In this document: one piece after another, positions 44,572 to 54,208 of the stretch | Numbering within the stretch: position 1 is the first letter of the stretch | How the letters are laid out: every line of letters starts with the position of its first letter | From: Microbacterium sp. AB | GTDB taxonomy: Bacteria; Actinomycetota; Actinomycetes; Actinomycetales; Microbacteriaceae | DNA length: 64,000 nt | Direction of reading: 5' to 3' | Assembly: GCF_032878875.1 (NCBI RefSeq) | Contig: NZ_CP118157.1 | Coordinates: 1,302,001-1,366,000 of the forward strand | Made by a program: the position numbers and the translations under genes | The notes under the pieces: model-generated | What the model saw: the letters and a program-made list of their open reading frames with translations, nothing else | Database searches by the model: none | Told to the model about the DNA's origin: nothing

Positions 44572-46409
44572 CGCGCACCTCCTGTGGTCTGGAGCGGGCC
44601 GCGGGCGGGACCCTCGTCGAGGATCGCGTCCAGCAGCGCCTGGGTGTAGGGGTGCTCCGCTCTGCGGAAGATGGCGCGGACGGGCCCCTGCTCGACGAAG
44701 CGGCCGTCCTGCATGACGGACACGCGGTCGCAGAGGTCGGCGACGACGCCGAAGTTGTGCGTCACGAGGAGCATCGCCATGTGACGCTCGGCCTGCAGAT
44801 CGCGCAGCAGATCGAGCACCTCCGCCTGGACCGTCACGTCGAGCGCCGTGGTGGGCTCGTCGGCGATCATGAGGTCGGGGTCCGTCGAGACGGCGCCCGC
44901 GATGAGCACGCGCTGCGCCATCCCGCCCGACACCTGGAACGGGTACGCGTCGAACGTGCGCCTCGGCTCGGGGATGCCGACGCGGTCGAGCAGCGCGAGT
45001 GCCTTGTCCGTCGCGTCCTTCGTGCTCATCCCGAGGCCGGAGCGGAGCGGCTCGACGAGCTGCGACCCGATCGTGAAGGACGGGTCGAGGTTCGACATCG
45101 GCTCCTGCGGGATGTAGCCGATCCGGGCGCCGCGGATCCCCGCATAGGCGCGCTCGTCGGCGTCGGCGAGCTCCACGCCGTCGAAGGAGATCGTGCCGGC
45201 GGTGACGCGTCCGCCGCGGGGCAGGAGCCCCAGGACGGAGAAGGCCGTCTGCGTCTTGCCGGAGCCCGACTCGCCGATGAGCCCGTGGACCTCGCCCTTG
45301 CGGACGTCGAGCGAGACGCCGTGGACCACCTCGACCCCCGGCCCGTCCGACTGCCCGTAGCCCACGCGCAGGTCGCGGATCGACAGCAGCGTCGGCTGCG
45401 AGCGCAGGCTCGCGCGCTCGTCGTCCTCGTGCACGATCACGGGAGCCGTGTCGAAGACCGGGACCTCGTCGAGGTCGACGGGGGCGTCGGCGCCGCTCGT
45501 GGAGAACGACGTCGTGACCGCCGCCACCGACCCCGTCGCGCCGGAGACGGCCCGTCGGCGCCGCCGCCGGACGGTGACGGTGCGCTCGAGCTCGTCGCGC
45601 ATGGCGTTGGCGAGCAGCGTGAGGGCGATGCAGGTGAGCGCGATCGCGAGCGAGGGCCACAGCATGAGCAGCGGCTGGTTGTAGATCCTCGTGAAGGCGT
45701 CGTTCAGCATCGAGCCCCACGTCGGCACCGAGAGGTCGCCGAGGCCGAGGAACTCCAGGCCGGACTGGATGGCGATGGCGATGCCGGCGATGATCGCCGA
45801 CTGGATGAGGATGGGCGCGCGGACGACCCCCAGCACATGGCGGGCGATGATGCGCGCGTCGCCGAGCCCGGAGACGCGCGCGGCGTCGACGTACAGCTCG
45901 CCGCGCACCGCGCTGACGCTCGCGTACACGAGCCGGAAGAACGACGGCGACATGAGGACGCCGAAGACGAGCATCGCGATCCACACGCTCGGCCCGAGGA
46001 CCGAGCGCGCCGCGAGCAGCACGACGATGCCGGGCAGCGCCATCACGAGCGAGGTGACCCACGACGACACCGCGTCGAACCATCCCCGGTAGTAGCCCGC
46101 GATGAGACCGGCGGTCACGCCGATGACGAGCGCCGTGACGAGCGCGACGAGCGCCGAGGCGACGCTGATCTGGGTCGCGGCGAGCAGGCGGGAGAGCACG
46201 TCGCGACCGGCGGAGTCGGTGCCGAGCGGATGCAGGGCGCCGGGGCCCTGCAGGATCGAGCCGATGTTCGCGTAGTTGGGGTCGAGGGGCGCCAGGACCG
46301 GGCCGAGGACCGCGACGAACGCGACGACCGCGAGCACGGCGACGGAGGCGACGGCGAGCGGCCGGCGCAGCAGCCGGCGCAGCAGGGAGGTCTGGGAGCG
46401 GGTGGTCAT
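44568..46409 (-). CDS. Fused DppC-type permease and DppD-type ATPase
   Basis: The 613-residue protein joins a permease (residues 1-275, with six hydrophobic segments, the HPLGTDSAGRDVLSRLL motif and a GLGDLSVPTWG loop) to a complete ABC ATPase (about 330-613, Walker A GESGSGKTQ, signature VSGGMAQR, Walker B LMIADEPTTALD, end motif HPYTQALL). A basic RRRRRR stretch and a linker of about 50 residues lie between. There is no stop or frameshift between the halves, and such fusions are known in actinobacteria. It forms one permease plus one ATPase subunit of the importer. Confidence 0.93.
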
Positions 46410-47347
46410 GACAGTCGCACCTTCGGGTTGAGGGCCGCCTGCGCGAGGTCGATCGCGAGGTTGACGATGACGACGATGATGGCGGTGACGATGACGATGC
46501 CCATGACGACCGGGATGTCGCCCTGCGTCGTCGCCTGCACGGCGAGCTGCCCGATGCCGGGGAGGGCGAAGACCTGCTCGACGATGACGGCGCCGCCGAG
46601 CATGCCGATGAACTGCACGGCGAGCACCGCGAGCGCGGGTCCTGCGGCGTTGCGCAGCACGTGGCGGTACACGACGCGGTTCGAGCTGAGGCCGCGGCTG
46701 CGGAGGGTCCGGACGTAGTCCCGGTCGAGCGCGTCCAGCACCGATCCGCGGATCTGCTGGGCGATCGTCGCGATGGCGCCGGTCGCGAGGGCGACGACGG
46801 GGAGTGCGATGGACGCGAGCCACCCCGTGAACGACGAGCCTATGGGGGTGTAGCCCGTCGCGCGGAACCAGCCGAGGTTGATCGCGAAGAGGAGCACGAG
46901 GCCGAGGGCGATGAGGAAGCCGGGCACGGCGAAGCCGACCACCGCCAGGAACTGCACGAGGCCGTCGATCCACCCGCCGCGGCGCGCGGCGAGGACCCCC
47001 AGCAGCACCGAGAGGATCGCGGCGATGACGGTGCTGCCGATGACGAGCGAGAGCGTCACGGGCAGCCGGGTCTCCATGCTCACGGCGACGAACTGGCTGC
47101 TGAACCACGACCGCCCCAGGTCCCCCGTGAGGGCGTTCGCGAACCAGTCCCCGAACTGCACGACGAGGGGACGGTCGAGACCGAGCTCGGCGGTCTTGGC
47201 CGCGACCGTCTCGGCCGTCGCGCTCTGCCCCAGGATCCGGCGGGCGATGTCGCCGCCGCCCAGGTAGAGGAGGGTGAACGCCACCACGGAGATGACGACG
47301 AGCATGACGGCGCCGGAGAGCAGCCGTCGGGCGATGAACACGGGCAT
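46406..47347 (-). CDS. Oligopeptide-type ABC transporter permease (DppB type)
   Basis: The 313-residue membrane protein has six hydrophobic segments, the N-terminal FIARRLLSGAVMLVVISVVAFTLL helix, the GDLGRSW segment and the cytoplasmic loop DALDRDYVRTLRSRGLSSNRVVYRHVLRN that binds the ATPase, all typical of DppB/OppB. Its stop overlaps the fusion gene's start (ATGA). It is separated from the binding-protein gene by 55 bases with a strong hairpin. Confidence 0.95.
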   Translation of the reverse strand: MPVFIARRLLSGAVMLVVISVVAFTLLYLGGGDIARRILGQSATAETVAAKTAELGLDRPLVVQFGDWFANALTGDLGRSWFSSQFVAVSMETRLPVTLSLVIGSTVIAAILSVLLGVLAARRGGWIDGLVQFLAVVGFAVPGFLIALGLVLLFAINLGWFRATGYTPIGSSFTGWLASIALPVVALATGAIATIAQQIRGSVLDALDRDYVRTLRSRGLSSNRVVYRHVLRNAAGPALAVLAVQFIGMLGGAVIVEQVFALPGIGQLAVQATTQGDIPVVMGIVIVTAIIVVIVNLAIDLAQAALNPKVRLS

Positions 47348-47366
47348 CTTCGCTCCTGTGGGAATC

Positions 47367-47397
47367 GCCCGGGCCGCCCTCGTCGGACGGCCCGGGC
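47367..47397 (-). terminator. Hairpin after the DppA-type binding-protein gene
   Basis: GCCCGGGCCG (47367-47376) and CGGCCCGGGC (47388-47397) are perfect 10-base arms with an 11-base loop, five bases after the binding-protein stop on the minus strand. The operon continues, so it probably lowers downstream expression. Confidence 0.55.
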
Positions 47398-47402
47398 AGT
47401 CG

Positions 47403-48917
47403 TTACTCGGCCGGTGCGATGTCGAAGATCGACGGGTAGGCGTTCGTCGGGAGCATCTCCACGGAGGTGCCCGGCGCCGACGCCATCACGCCCTCGACGC
47501 GGTAGAACGGGGCGAACCACGCCTGGTCGACGATGTAGGCGTTGAGCTCGGAGGCCGCGGCCACCTGCTCCGTCTCGTCGCCGTACTGGATGCGCTCGAA
47601 CAGCGCGTTCGCCGTCTCGTCCTCGTAGTGGTACGGGTTGAAGATCGCCGTCGGGGCGAGCATGAACTGGATGAGCTGCCAGTCGGGGTTCTGCTCGAGG
47701 GCCATGAACGATGCCGGATACTTCGGCGCCAGCAGGTCGGCGATGAAGTTGTTGCCCGGGTCCGTGTACTGCACCGTGATGCCGATGTCGGCCAGCTGCT
47801 GCTCGACGAGCGAGTAGACCGTCGCGCCGAGCACGGCCGAGTTCGGCATCGAGATCGTGAACCCGTCGGCGTACCCTGCCTCCTCCAGGAGCTCGCGCGC
47901 CTGGTCGGGGTCGTACGGATACGCGTCGTCGAGCGCCTCGTCGTAGGCGCCGGAGCCCGTGGGGAACACCTGCGTCGTCACGGTCCCGTGCCCCTGCTGG
48001 AGAGCGGCGAGCATGGCGTCGCGGTCGATCGCGTAGTTGATCGCCTGGCGCACGCGCACGTCGCCGAGCGGCTCGCTGACGGTGCCGGCGCGGTCGAGCA
48101 GGAGCAGCCCCTGGAAGTCGAGCTCGTTGGAGTTGATCGTCCATCCGGCCGCCTCGACCTCGTCGAGGTTGTCGTTGGTCGAGATCCGCACGGCGTCGGC
48201 CTCTCCCGCCTTGATCGCGTTGAGGGCCGACGTCGGGTCCTGCAGCACGTTGATCGTGAGCGACTCGTAGTGCTGGACGTCGGGGTTCCAGTAGTCGGGG
48301 TTGGCCGTGTACACGTAGCTCGTGCCCGTCACCGTCGCCGCGGTGTCGAGGACGTATGCGCCGGAGCCGACGGGCGTGGTCGTGAGGTCGCCGCTGTCGA
48401 TCGCCTCGCTGCTCGCGACGAGTCCCGGGTCGCGTGTGAGGTAGTCGAGGAAGGCGGGGTCGGGCGCGTTCAGGGTGACGACCACCGTCGTCTCGTCGGG
48501 CGCCTCGAACGACGCCACGTCGGCGAAGTACCCCGCGTCGGGGGAGGTGCCGTCCTGGAAGCGCTGCAGGTTCTCGGCGACGACCTCGGCGGTGAGGGCG
48601 CTGCCGTCGGTGAACGACACGTCATCGCGCAGCGTGAGCGTGAGCACGGTGCCGTCGTCGTTGTACGACCACTCCGTCGCGAGCCACGGCTGGATCTCGC
48701 CGTCGGAGTCGGCGTAGAGGAGCGTGTCGTACACGGCCTGGTAGAAGGGCGCGCGGTTGCCCCATTCGGATCCCGCGGGGTCGAGCGTCGTGGGCGCGGT
48801 GATCGCGCCGAGCGTCAGGGAGGTGTCTTCCGCCTCGCCCGCGCCGCCGCCCGAGCAGGCGGTCAAGGCGAGTGCGGAGATTGCCAGGGTGGCTGCTGCA
48901 GCCTTCCAATGGATCAT
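47403..48917 (-). CDS. Family 5 extracellular solute-binding lipoprotein (DppA type)
   Basis: The 504-residue protein has a signal peptide ending in the lipobox LTAC (near residues 18-21), then the family 5 fold with TLDPAGSEWGNRAPFYQAVYDTLLYAD and the strongly conserved VRQAINYAIDRDAML. It is the receptor of the DppBCDF-like importer encoded downstream. Family 5 proteins bind peptides, nickel or oligosaccharides; the GH3, GH43 and apiosidase-like genes in the same operon favour an oligosaccharide. The ATG at 48917 is followed by a proper signal and preceded by AAGGA. It is divergent from a TetR gene. Confidence 0.92.
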   Translation of the reverse strand: MIHWKAAAATLAISALALTACSGGGAGEAEDTSLTLGAITAPTTLDPAGSEWGNRAPFYQAVYDTLLYADSDGEIQPWLATEWSYNDDGTVLTLTLRDDVSFTDGSALTAEVVAENLQRFQDGTSPDAGYFADVASFEAPDETTVVVTLNAPDPAFLDYLTRDPGLVASSEAIDSGDLTTTPVGSGAYVLDTAATVTGTSYVYTANPDYWNPDVQHYESLTINVLQDPTSALNAIKAGEADAVRISTNDNLDEVEAAGWTINSNELDFQGLLLLDRAGTVSEPLGDVRVRQAINYAIDRDAMLAALQQGHGTVTTQVFPTGSGAYDEALDDAYPYDPDQARELLEEAGYADGFTISMPNSAVLGATVYSLVEQQLADIGITVQYTDPGNNFIADLLAPKYPASFMALEQNPDWQLIQFMLAPTAIFNPYHYEDETANALFERIQYGDETEQVAAASELNAYIVDQAWFAPFYRVEGVMASAPGTSVEMLPTNAYPSIFDIAPAE

Positions 48918-49083
48918 CCTTGGTCCTTCGGGTCTGGACGAGCCTCCTTCGGATCGTCTCTACCGGATACGATAGCGTGAAACACGAGGGATCGCTAGGT
49001 TTTGGGCCGGAGCAGTTCACCGGTTGACCAAATTCAGAGGATCTCCCGATTCGAGGACGAGACGGGAAGCCGCGGGGGCGACG
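48918..49083. promoter_or_regulatory. Divergent regulatory region between DppA-type and TetR genes
   Basis: The 166 bases hold AAGGA for the binding-protein gene, TACGAT/TATCGT hexamers around 48968-48973 that could be -10 elements on either strand, and separated inverted TAGCG/CGCTA copies near 48973 and 48995 as weak operator candidates. No site is convincing enough to define alone. Confidence 0.35.
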
Positions 49084-49737
49084 ATGACGACGAAGACCGG
49101 GGACGAAGCGAGGACGGGTCCGCGCCGCCGCGGCCCCTATGCGAAGACGGCCGCCGTCCGCACGGCCATCCTCGATGCGGCCCTCGACGTGTTCGGGGAG
49201 TCGGGCTACCGCTCGGGCTCGCTGCGCGAGGTGGCCGACCGCGTGGGGATGAGCGAGGCGGGCGTCCTCCACCACTTCCCGAACAAGAACGCGCTGCTCG
49301 CCGACGTCCTCGACCGCCGCGACCTGCGCTCGTACGCGATCGTGCCCAAGGAGGGCTCCGACGGCGAGGCGACCCTGCGCGGGCTCGTGCGCCTCGCGGA
49401 CTACAACGCCACCGTCCCGGGCATCGTCAAGCTGTTCGCCGTGCTGTCCACGGAGGCGACCTCCTCGGACCACCCCGCGCACGCCTACTTCGTCACGCGT
49501 TACGAGACGACGCGTTCGTACCTCCGGGCGGCCTTCTCGTCCCTCATGGCCCAGGGGCGCGTCCGGGAGGGCGTCACGCCCGAGCGGGCGGCGATCGCGA
49601 CGATCGCGATGATGGACGGCCTGCAGGTGCAGTGGCTGCTCGAACCGGGACTGCTCGACATGGGGGCCCAGCTGCGCCGGTTCCTCGAGTCCTTCGTCGA
49701 CATCGACCTCGGCGACCCCGCCCGGGGCGGGGCGTAG
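49084..49737 (+). CDS. TetR-family regulator, divergent from the importer/hydrolase operon
   Basis: The 217-residue protein has a TetR helix-turn-helix (GSLREVADRVGMSEAGVLHHFPNK, around residues 47-70) and an all-helical ligand domain ending with MMDGLQVQWLLEPGLLDMGAQLRRFLE. The ATG at 49084 is preferred to one 60 bases upstream because the extension looks unrelated to the family. Divergence from the DppA-type gene across a 166-base gap makes it the likely regulator of the oligosaccharide importer operon. The inducer is unknown. Confidence 0.9.
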   Translation: MTTKTGDEARTGPRRRGPYAKTAAVRTAILDAALDVFGESGYRSGSLREVADRVGMSEAGVLHHFPNKNALLADVLDRRDLRSYAIVPKEGSDGEATLRGLVRLADYNATVPGIVKLFAVLSTEATSSDHPAHAYFVTRYETTRSYLRAAFSSLMAQGRVREGVTPERAAIATIAMMDGLQVQWLLEPGLLDMGAQLRRFLESFVDIDLGDPARGGA

Positions 49738-49761
49738 CCGCTCCGGGCCGCCGGGCCGGGC

Positions 49762-50790
49762 TCAGAGCCCTGGCGTGCTCTCGCGGATGAGCACATCGAG
49801 GTCCACGGGCGCCGGGGCCGTCCAGTCGGGGTCCACCGCCGCGTGCAGCGCCTGCGCGCCCAGCTCCTCGAGGGGCAGGCGCACGGTCGTGAGCCCCGGG
49901 GTGATGTCGCGGCCCGTGGCGATGTCGTCGAAGCCCGCCACCGCGATGTCCCGGCCCGGCTGCCGCCCGGCGTCGCGGAGGGCCGACAGCGCGCCGATCG
50001 CGACGACGTCGCTGATGCCGAACACGAGCGTGCCCGGATCGACGCCCTCCTGCAGCAGGCGCGTCATGGACGCGAAGCCGTCGTCTCGCGAGATCTGACC
50101 GCGCTCGACGCGCGGCGCCGAGCCGCCGCCCGCCGCGAAGCCCGCCGTGAAGCCCGCGAGGCGGTCGTCCGAGGTGCGCAGGCCCTCGGGCCCGGCGAGC
50201 ACGACGGACGAGCGGTAGCCCAGGCCCGCGAGCCGCTCGCCGAGCTCATGCGCCCCGGCCTCGTTCCCGTACGCGATGACGCGTGTCCCCGGGAGCGCGG
50301 AGCCGAGGGTGACCACGCGCCCGCCCGTCGACTGCACGGCTGCGATCTCGGCGGTGAGGGCGTCCGCGTCGCCCGAGGCGTCGCGCGAGGCCGCGAGCAC
50401 GATGCCTCGAGGACGCTGTCCGCGCAGCGCCCGCACGAGGGCGACCTCCCGCCGCGGATCCCGCTCGGTCATCGCGACGGTCACGATGAGGCCCGCCTCC
50501 TCGGCGGCGTGGGCGACGCCGGAGGCGATCTGCCCGAAGTAGGGATCGGCGATGTCGGCGACGATCAGGGCGACGGTCGCCGAGGTGCCGCGGGCGATCG
50601 CCTGCGCCGAGACGTTCGCGGTGTATCCGAGACGGTCCGCCGCCGTCTGGACCCGTTCGCGATAGGCCTCCGCGACCTTGCGCGTCGAGCCGTTGAGCAC
50701 GCGGGAGGCGGTGGCGAGCGAGACGCCGGCCTCGCGGGCGACGTCGTGCAGCGTCGGCGCCGTGCCGATCCGTGCCGGGGTATCGGTCAT
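49762..50790 (-). CDS. LacI-family regulator of the second glycan system
   Basis: The 342-residue protein has the LacI helix-turn-helix (TLHDVAREAGVSLATASRVLNGSTRKV) near residues 13-38, hinge AIARGTSATVALIVADIADPYFGQIASG, and the sugar-binding core ending GRDIAVAGFDDIATGRDITPGLTTVRLP. ATG 50790 is chosen; a GTG directly before it is possible. It lies 45 bases downstream of the Gfo/Idh-DUF993-TIM operon. Three sites of consensus GGRAAGCGYTTNCC upstream of nearby units are probable targets. Confidence 0.92.
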   Translation of the reverse strand: MTDTPARIGTAPTLHDVAREAGVSLATASRVLNGSTRKVAEAYRERVQTAADRLGYTANVSAQAIARGTSATVALIVADIADPYFGQIASGVAHAAEEAGLIVTVAMTERDPRREVALVRALRGQRPRGIVLAASRDASGDADALTAEIAAVQSTGGRVVTLGSALPGTRVIAYGNEAGAHELGERLAGLGYRSSVVLAGPEGLRTSDDRLAGFTAGFAAGGGSAPRVERGQISRDDGFASMTRLLQEGVDPGTLVFGISDVVAIGALSALRDAGRQPGRDIAVAGFDDIATGRDITPGLTTVRLPLEELGAQALHAAVDPDWTAPAPVDLDVLIRESTPGL

Positions 50791-50835
50791 CACCTGAGCC
50801 TATCGCGCAAGGGGTGGACGGCGGGGCCGAGGCGC

Positions 50836-51702
50836 TCAGCCGAGGTGGGGTGCCACCGCACGTCCGAAGCCGGCCACGGTGCGGCGCACGGCCTCGGCGG
50901 GAGGGGCGTCCCAGATCGCCTGGTTGAGGAGCTCGACCTCGACGTCGCCGTCGTACCCGGCCGCCTCGACCGCGCGGGTGAGCGGGCCGAAGTCGATCAC
51001 GCCGTCGCCGGGGTAGTGGCGGGAGAGCAGGTTGTCCGCCTCGAGCGGCGTCCTCCAGTCGCACACCTGGTAGGCGGCGATCCGTCCCTCGCGGCCCGCG
51101 CGCCCGATGTGCGCGAGCACGTCCGGGTCCCACCACAGATGGAACGTGTCGACCGCGACGCCGACGACGGCCGGGTCGAAGCCGGCGGCGATGTCGAGCG
51201 CCTGGGGCAGCGTGGAGAGCACGGACCGGTCGGACGCGTACATGGGGTGGAGAGGCTCGAGGGCGAGCGTCACCCCCGCCGCCTCCGCATCGGGCGCGAG
51301 CTCCGCGACGGCGTCGCGGACGCGCGCGCGGGCTCCCGCGAGGTCGCGCGAGCCCTCGGGGAGGCCGCCCACGACGAGCACGAGCACGGCACGCGAGCCG
51401 GGGGCTCCCGCGGCGGCCAGCGTCGCGGTCTCCTCGATCGCGACGCGGTTGTCGTCGAGCGCGGCGCGGCGCACGGGCCCCTCCTCCGCCGTGAACCAGC
51501 CGCCGCGGCAGTGCGTGGAGTAGCGGAGCCCCGAGCCGGCGACGATCCTCGCCGACTCCGCGAGTCCCGCCTCCTGCACCTGCTCGCGCCACAGGCCGAT
51601 GGCGCCGACGCCGGCGTCCTTCGTGACCCGCACGGCCTCGGCGACCGTCGTGCGCGTGATCGTCGCCTGGTTGATCGACAGGCGCGGGTGCGGGACGATC
51701 AT
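50836..51702 (-). CDS. Xylose-isomerase-like TIM-barrel sugar isomerase/epimerase
   Basis: The 288-residue protein has the AP-endonuclease-2/xylose-isomerase fold: RLSINQATITR at the start, LALEPLHPMYASDRSVLST (Glu ligand), GVAVDTFHLWWDP (Asp/His ligands), AAYQVCDW and a late glutamate (VEVELLNQ). It is coupled by ATGA to the DUF993 gene and belongs to a Gfo/Idh-DUF993-TIM cassette, so it probably epimerises or isomerises an oxidised sugar. The exact reaction is unknown. It ends the operon. Confidence 0.82.
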   Translation of the reverse strand: MIVPHPRLSINQATITRTTVAEAVRVTKDAGVGAIGLWREQVQEAGLAESARIVAGSGLRYSTHCRGGWFTAEEGPVRRAALDDNRVAIEETATLAAAGAPGSRAVLVLVVGGLPEGSRDLAGARARVRDAVAELAPDAEAAGVTLALEPLHPMYASDRSVLSTLPQALDIAAGFDPAVVGVAVDTFHLWWDPDVLAHIGRAGREGRIAAYQVCDWRTPLEADNLLSRHYPGDGVIDFGPLTRAVEAAGYDGDVEVELLNQAIWDAPPAEAVRRTVAGFGRAVAPHLG

Positions 51703-52913
51703 GCCTCGACCCCGTTCAGACGCAGGTAGTCGCTCCAGCGCGCGGCGGCGAGCGGGGGATCCTCGAGCGCGTTCGCGGCGTTCGCGAGCTCGACGACGCG
51801 CGACAGGTGCGGGACGCCGCGCGCGGAGTGGAGCCCGCCGACCATCTGGTGGCCCGGCTGATGCCCGTTGAGCCAGGCGAGGAACGCGACGCCCGTCTTG
51901 TAGTAGTAGGTCGGCGCCGCGAACACCTGGCGGCTGAGCTCCTCGGTCGGGCCGAGGATGCGCAGGTAGCCGTCGGCGTCGCCCGCGTCGAGCGCCTGGA
52001 TCGCCGCCGAGGCCACGGGGGCGATCGCCGCGAAGGCGCCCAGCAGCGCGTCGGAGTGCGTGCGCGCCGCGCCGTCCGACGGCGCCGGCTGGGTCGCGGC
52101 CGGCACGTCCGCCCCGCCGATGAGGCCGACGTAGTTGAAGTCGTCGCCCGTGTACATGCGGACGCCCTCGGGGAGGCGCTCGCGCACGGCCACCTCCGAC
52201 TCCGCGTCGAGCAGGCTCATCTTGAGCCCCGAGACGGTGCCGGGGTTCTCCTCGATGATGCGGAGGAGCGTGTCGGACGCGCTCTGCCGGTCGTCGGCGC
52301 CGAAGTAGCCCGCGAGCTCGGGATCGAACGCCGTCCCGAGCCAGTGCAGCACGACGGGGGCGCCGGCCGCCTGGAGCACGGCGCCGTAGACGCGGAGGTA
52401 GTCGGCCGCTCCGTCGGCCGCCCGCGCGAGATGGCGCGACGCCATGAGCACGGGCTCCGCGCCCTGCTCCTCCGCGAAGTGCAGCTGCTCGGTGTAGGCG
52501 TCGACCACCTCGTCGAGCGCGATCGCGTGCTCCTCGACGTGGTCGGTGTTGACGCCGACCACGACCGAGCCGCCCTCCTCGCGGGCGACCGCGGCGCTGC
52601 GGGCGATGAGCTCGCGGACGGCGGCGGCGTCGAGGCCCATGTTGCGCTGCGCGGTGTCCATCGCGTCGGCGACGCCGAGCCCCCAGGAGTAGACGGCGCG
52701 GCGGAAGCCGAGCGTCGCGTCCCAGTCGATCTGCGCGGGCCGGCCCGGTGTGTTGTCGCCCCACGCGACGGGCACCACGTGCGCGGCGGCATAGGCGACG
52801 CGGCTGCGCAGGGGCCGGGTCGGCCTGGCGTACCCGCCCGCGTCGTTCAGCGCGACGCGGCGGAGGGCGCCGTCGGCGTCGACGAGGGTGATCTTCTCGG
52901 ACACGTCCGTCAC
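51699..52913 (-). CDS. DUF993 protein (dihydrodipicolinate-synthase-like aldolase fold)
   Basis: The 404-residue protein belongs to DUF993, distant relatives of the class I aldolase/DHDPS superfamily. A lysine in SGLKMSLLDAE (about residue 235) stands where these enzymes form the Schiff base, and MYTGDDFNYVGLIGG follows as the next strand. The GTG start overlaps the Gfo/Idh stop (GTGA), and its own stop overlaps the TIM-barrel start. A retro-aldol or dehydration of a keto-sugar acid is a reasonable guess; no function can be assigned. Confidence 0.82.
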   Translation of the reverse strand: MTDVSEKITLVDADGALRRVALNDAGGYARPTRPLRSRVAYAAAHVVPVAWGDNTPGRPAQIDWDATLGFRRAVYSWGLGVADAMDTAQRNMGLDAAAVRELIARSAAVAREEGGSVVVGVNTDHVEEHAIALDEVVDAYTEQLHFAEEQGAEPVLMASRHLARAADGAADYLRVYGAVLQAAGAPVVLHWLGTAFDPELAGYFGADDRQSASDTLLRIIEENPGTVSGLKMSLLDAESEVAVRERLPEGVRMYTGDDFNYVGLIGGADVPAATQPAPSDGAARTHSDALLGAFAAIAPVASAAIQALDAGDADGYLRILGPTEELSRQVFAAPTYYYKTGVAFLAWLNGHQPGHQMVGGLHSARGVPHLSRVVELANAANALEDPPLAAARWSDYLRLNGVEA

Positions 52914-54082
52914 TCCAGCGTGAGGGCGGGGAGGACGACCTTCGCGCCCGTCCTGCTCGACTCGAGGCCGGCCGCGGCGAGCTGCACGCCGCGTGCGCCG
53001 GCGAGCAGATCGAACGCGTAGCCGGTGCCGAGGACGTACGAGACGAGGTACTCCTCCCACTGCTGGCGGAAGCCGTTGAGGAAGACGTCGTTCGCGGGGA
53101 CCTTCTGCCAGTCCGCGTCGTAGTCGTGCGCGTCCTCGACGTCCGGGTCCCACACGGGCTTCGGGGTGGCGTCGCGCGGCTGGATCTTCGCGCCGAAGAG
53201 GCCCACGACGGCGGAGCCGTGCGTGCCGTCGACGTGGAACTCGACGAGCTCGTCGCGGTTCACGCGCGTCGTCCAGCTGGAGTTGATCTGGGCGACGACG
53301 CCGCCGTCGAGCTCGAAGACGCCGTACGCCGCGTCCTCGGCCGTCGTGTCGTATCGCTCGCCCTTCTCGTCCCAGCGGTCGGGGACGTGGACGGAGGCGT
53401 GCGCGTACACGCTCCTCACCTCGCCGAACAGGTTCTCGAGGACGTAGTTCCAGTGCGGGAACATGTCGACGATGATGCCTCCGCCGTCCTCCGCCCGGTA
53501 GTTCCAGCTGGGGCGCTGAGCCGGCTGCCAGTCGCCCTCGAACACCCAGTAGCCGAACTCCCCGCGCACGGAGAGGACACGGCCGAAGAAGCCGGAGTCG
53601 ACGAGGCGCCGCAGCTTCCGCAGGCCCGGGAGGTAGAGCTTGTCGTGCACGACGCCGCTCTTGACGCCCGCCTCCTTCGCGAGGCGGGCGAGCTCGAGCG
53701 CCTCGTCCACGGACTCCGCGGTCGGCTTCTCGGTGTAGACGGCCTTGCCCGCCGTGATGGCCTTGCGCAGCGCCGTCGCGCGGGCCTTCGTGACGAGGAA
53801 GTCGGCGTAGATCTCCCAGGCCGGGTCGGCGAGCGCGGCGTCGAGGTCGGTCGTGTAGTCCTCGATGCCGTGGCGTGCGGCGATCTCGGCGAGCTTCGCC
53901 TCGCTGCGTCCCACGAGGAGCGGGCGGACGGTCGCCCTCGTGCCGTCGGGCAGCCCGACGCCGCCCGCATCCCGGATCGCGAGGATGGATCGCACGAGGT
54001 GCTGGCGGTAGCCCATCCGGCCGGAGACGCCGTTCAGGATGATGCCGATCTCGCGGGCGGCGGGGATGGCGGGGGAGGTCAC
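52910..54082 (-). CDS. Gfo/Idh/MocA-family oxidoreductase (first gene of the DUF993 cassette)
   Basis: The 390-residue protein has an unusual N-terminus, IGIILNGVSGRMGYRQHLVRS, with a GXXGRMG nucleotide loop, the EKP motif (VYTEKPTAES) and the large Gfo/Idh C-terminal sheet (SWNYRAEDGGGIIVDMFPHW with conserved Asp and His). It likely oxidises a sugar or glycoside with NAD. It leads a three-gene operon with DUF993 and a TIM-barrel isomerase. A LacI-type operator lies 45-58 bases upstream of its ATG. The substrate is unknown. Confidence 0.88.
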   Translation of the reverse strand: MTSPAIPAAREIGIILNGVSGRMGYRQHLVRSILAIRDAGGVGLPDGTRATVRPLLVGRSEAKLAEIAARHGIEDYTTDLDAALADPAWEIYADFLVTKARATALRKAITAGKAVYTEKPTAESVDEALELARLAKEAGVKSGVVHDKLYLPGLRKLRRLVDSGFFGRVLSVRGEFGYWVFEGDWQPAQRPSWNYRAEDGGGIIVDMFPHWNYVLENLFGEVRSVYAHASVHVPDRWDEKGERYDTTAEDAAYGVFELDGGVVAQINSSWTTRVNRDELVEFHVDGTHGSAVVGLFGAKIQPRDATPKPVWDPDVEDAHDYDADWQKVPANDVFLNGFRQQWEEYLVSYVLGTGYAFDLLAGARGVQLAAAGLESSRTGAKVVLPALTLE

Positions 54083-54126
54083 GATCTGCTTCCTTGCTGT
54101 CGTCGGCGACGGCGGGCCATCGCGTG

Positions 54127-54140
54127 GGTAAACGCTTTCC
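54127..54140 (-). promoter_or_regulatory. LacI-type operator, second system, site 1
   Basis: GGAAAGCGTTTACC (minus strand) lies upstream of the Gfo/Idh-DUF993 operon and matches GGRAAGCGYTTNCC shared with 58141-58154 and 60262-60275. Confidence 0.65.
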
Positions 54141-54176
54141 GTCAGTGTGTCACATCCGGCCCGGCGGTCGCAACCG

Positions 54177-54202
54177 CGGGCGGGGCGCCGGCGCCCCGCC
54201 CG
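54177..54202 (-). terminator. Terminator palindrome after the MalFG importer operon
   Basis: A perfect 26-base palindrome of G and C only (13-base arms, core GGCGCCGGCGCC) begins six bases after the DUF624-like stop codon on the minus strand. Without a central loop the innermost bases must unpair in the hairpin. Confidence 0.55.
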
Positions 54203-54208
54203 GTCGGC

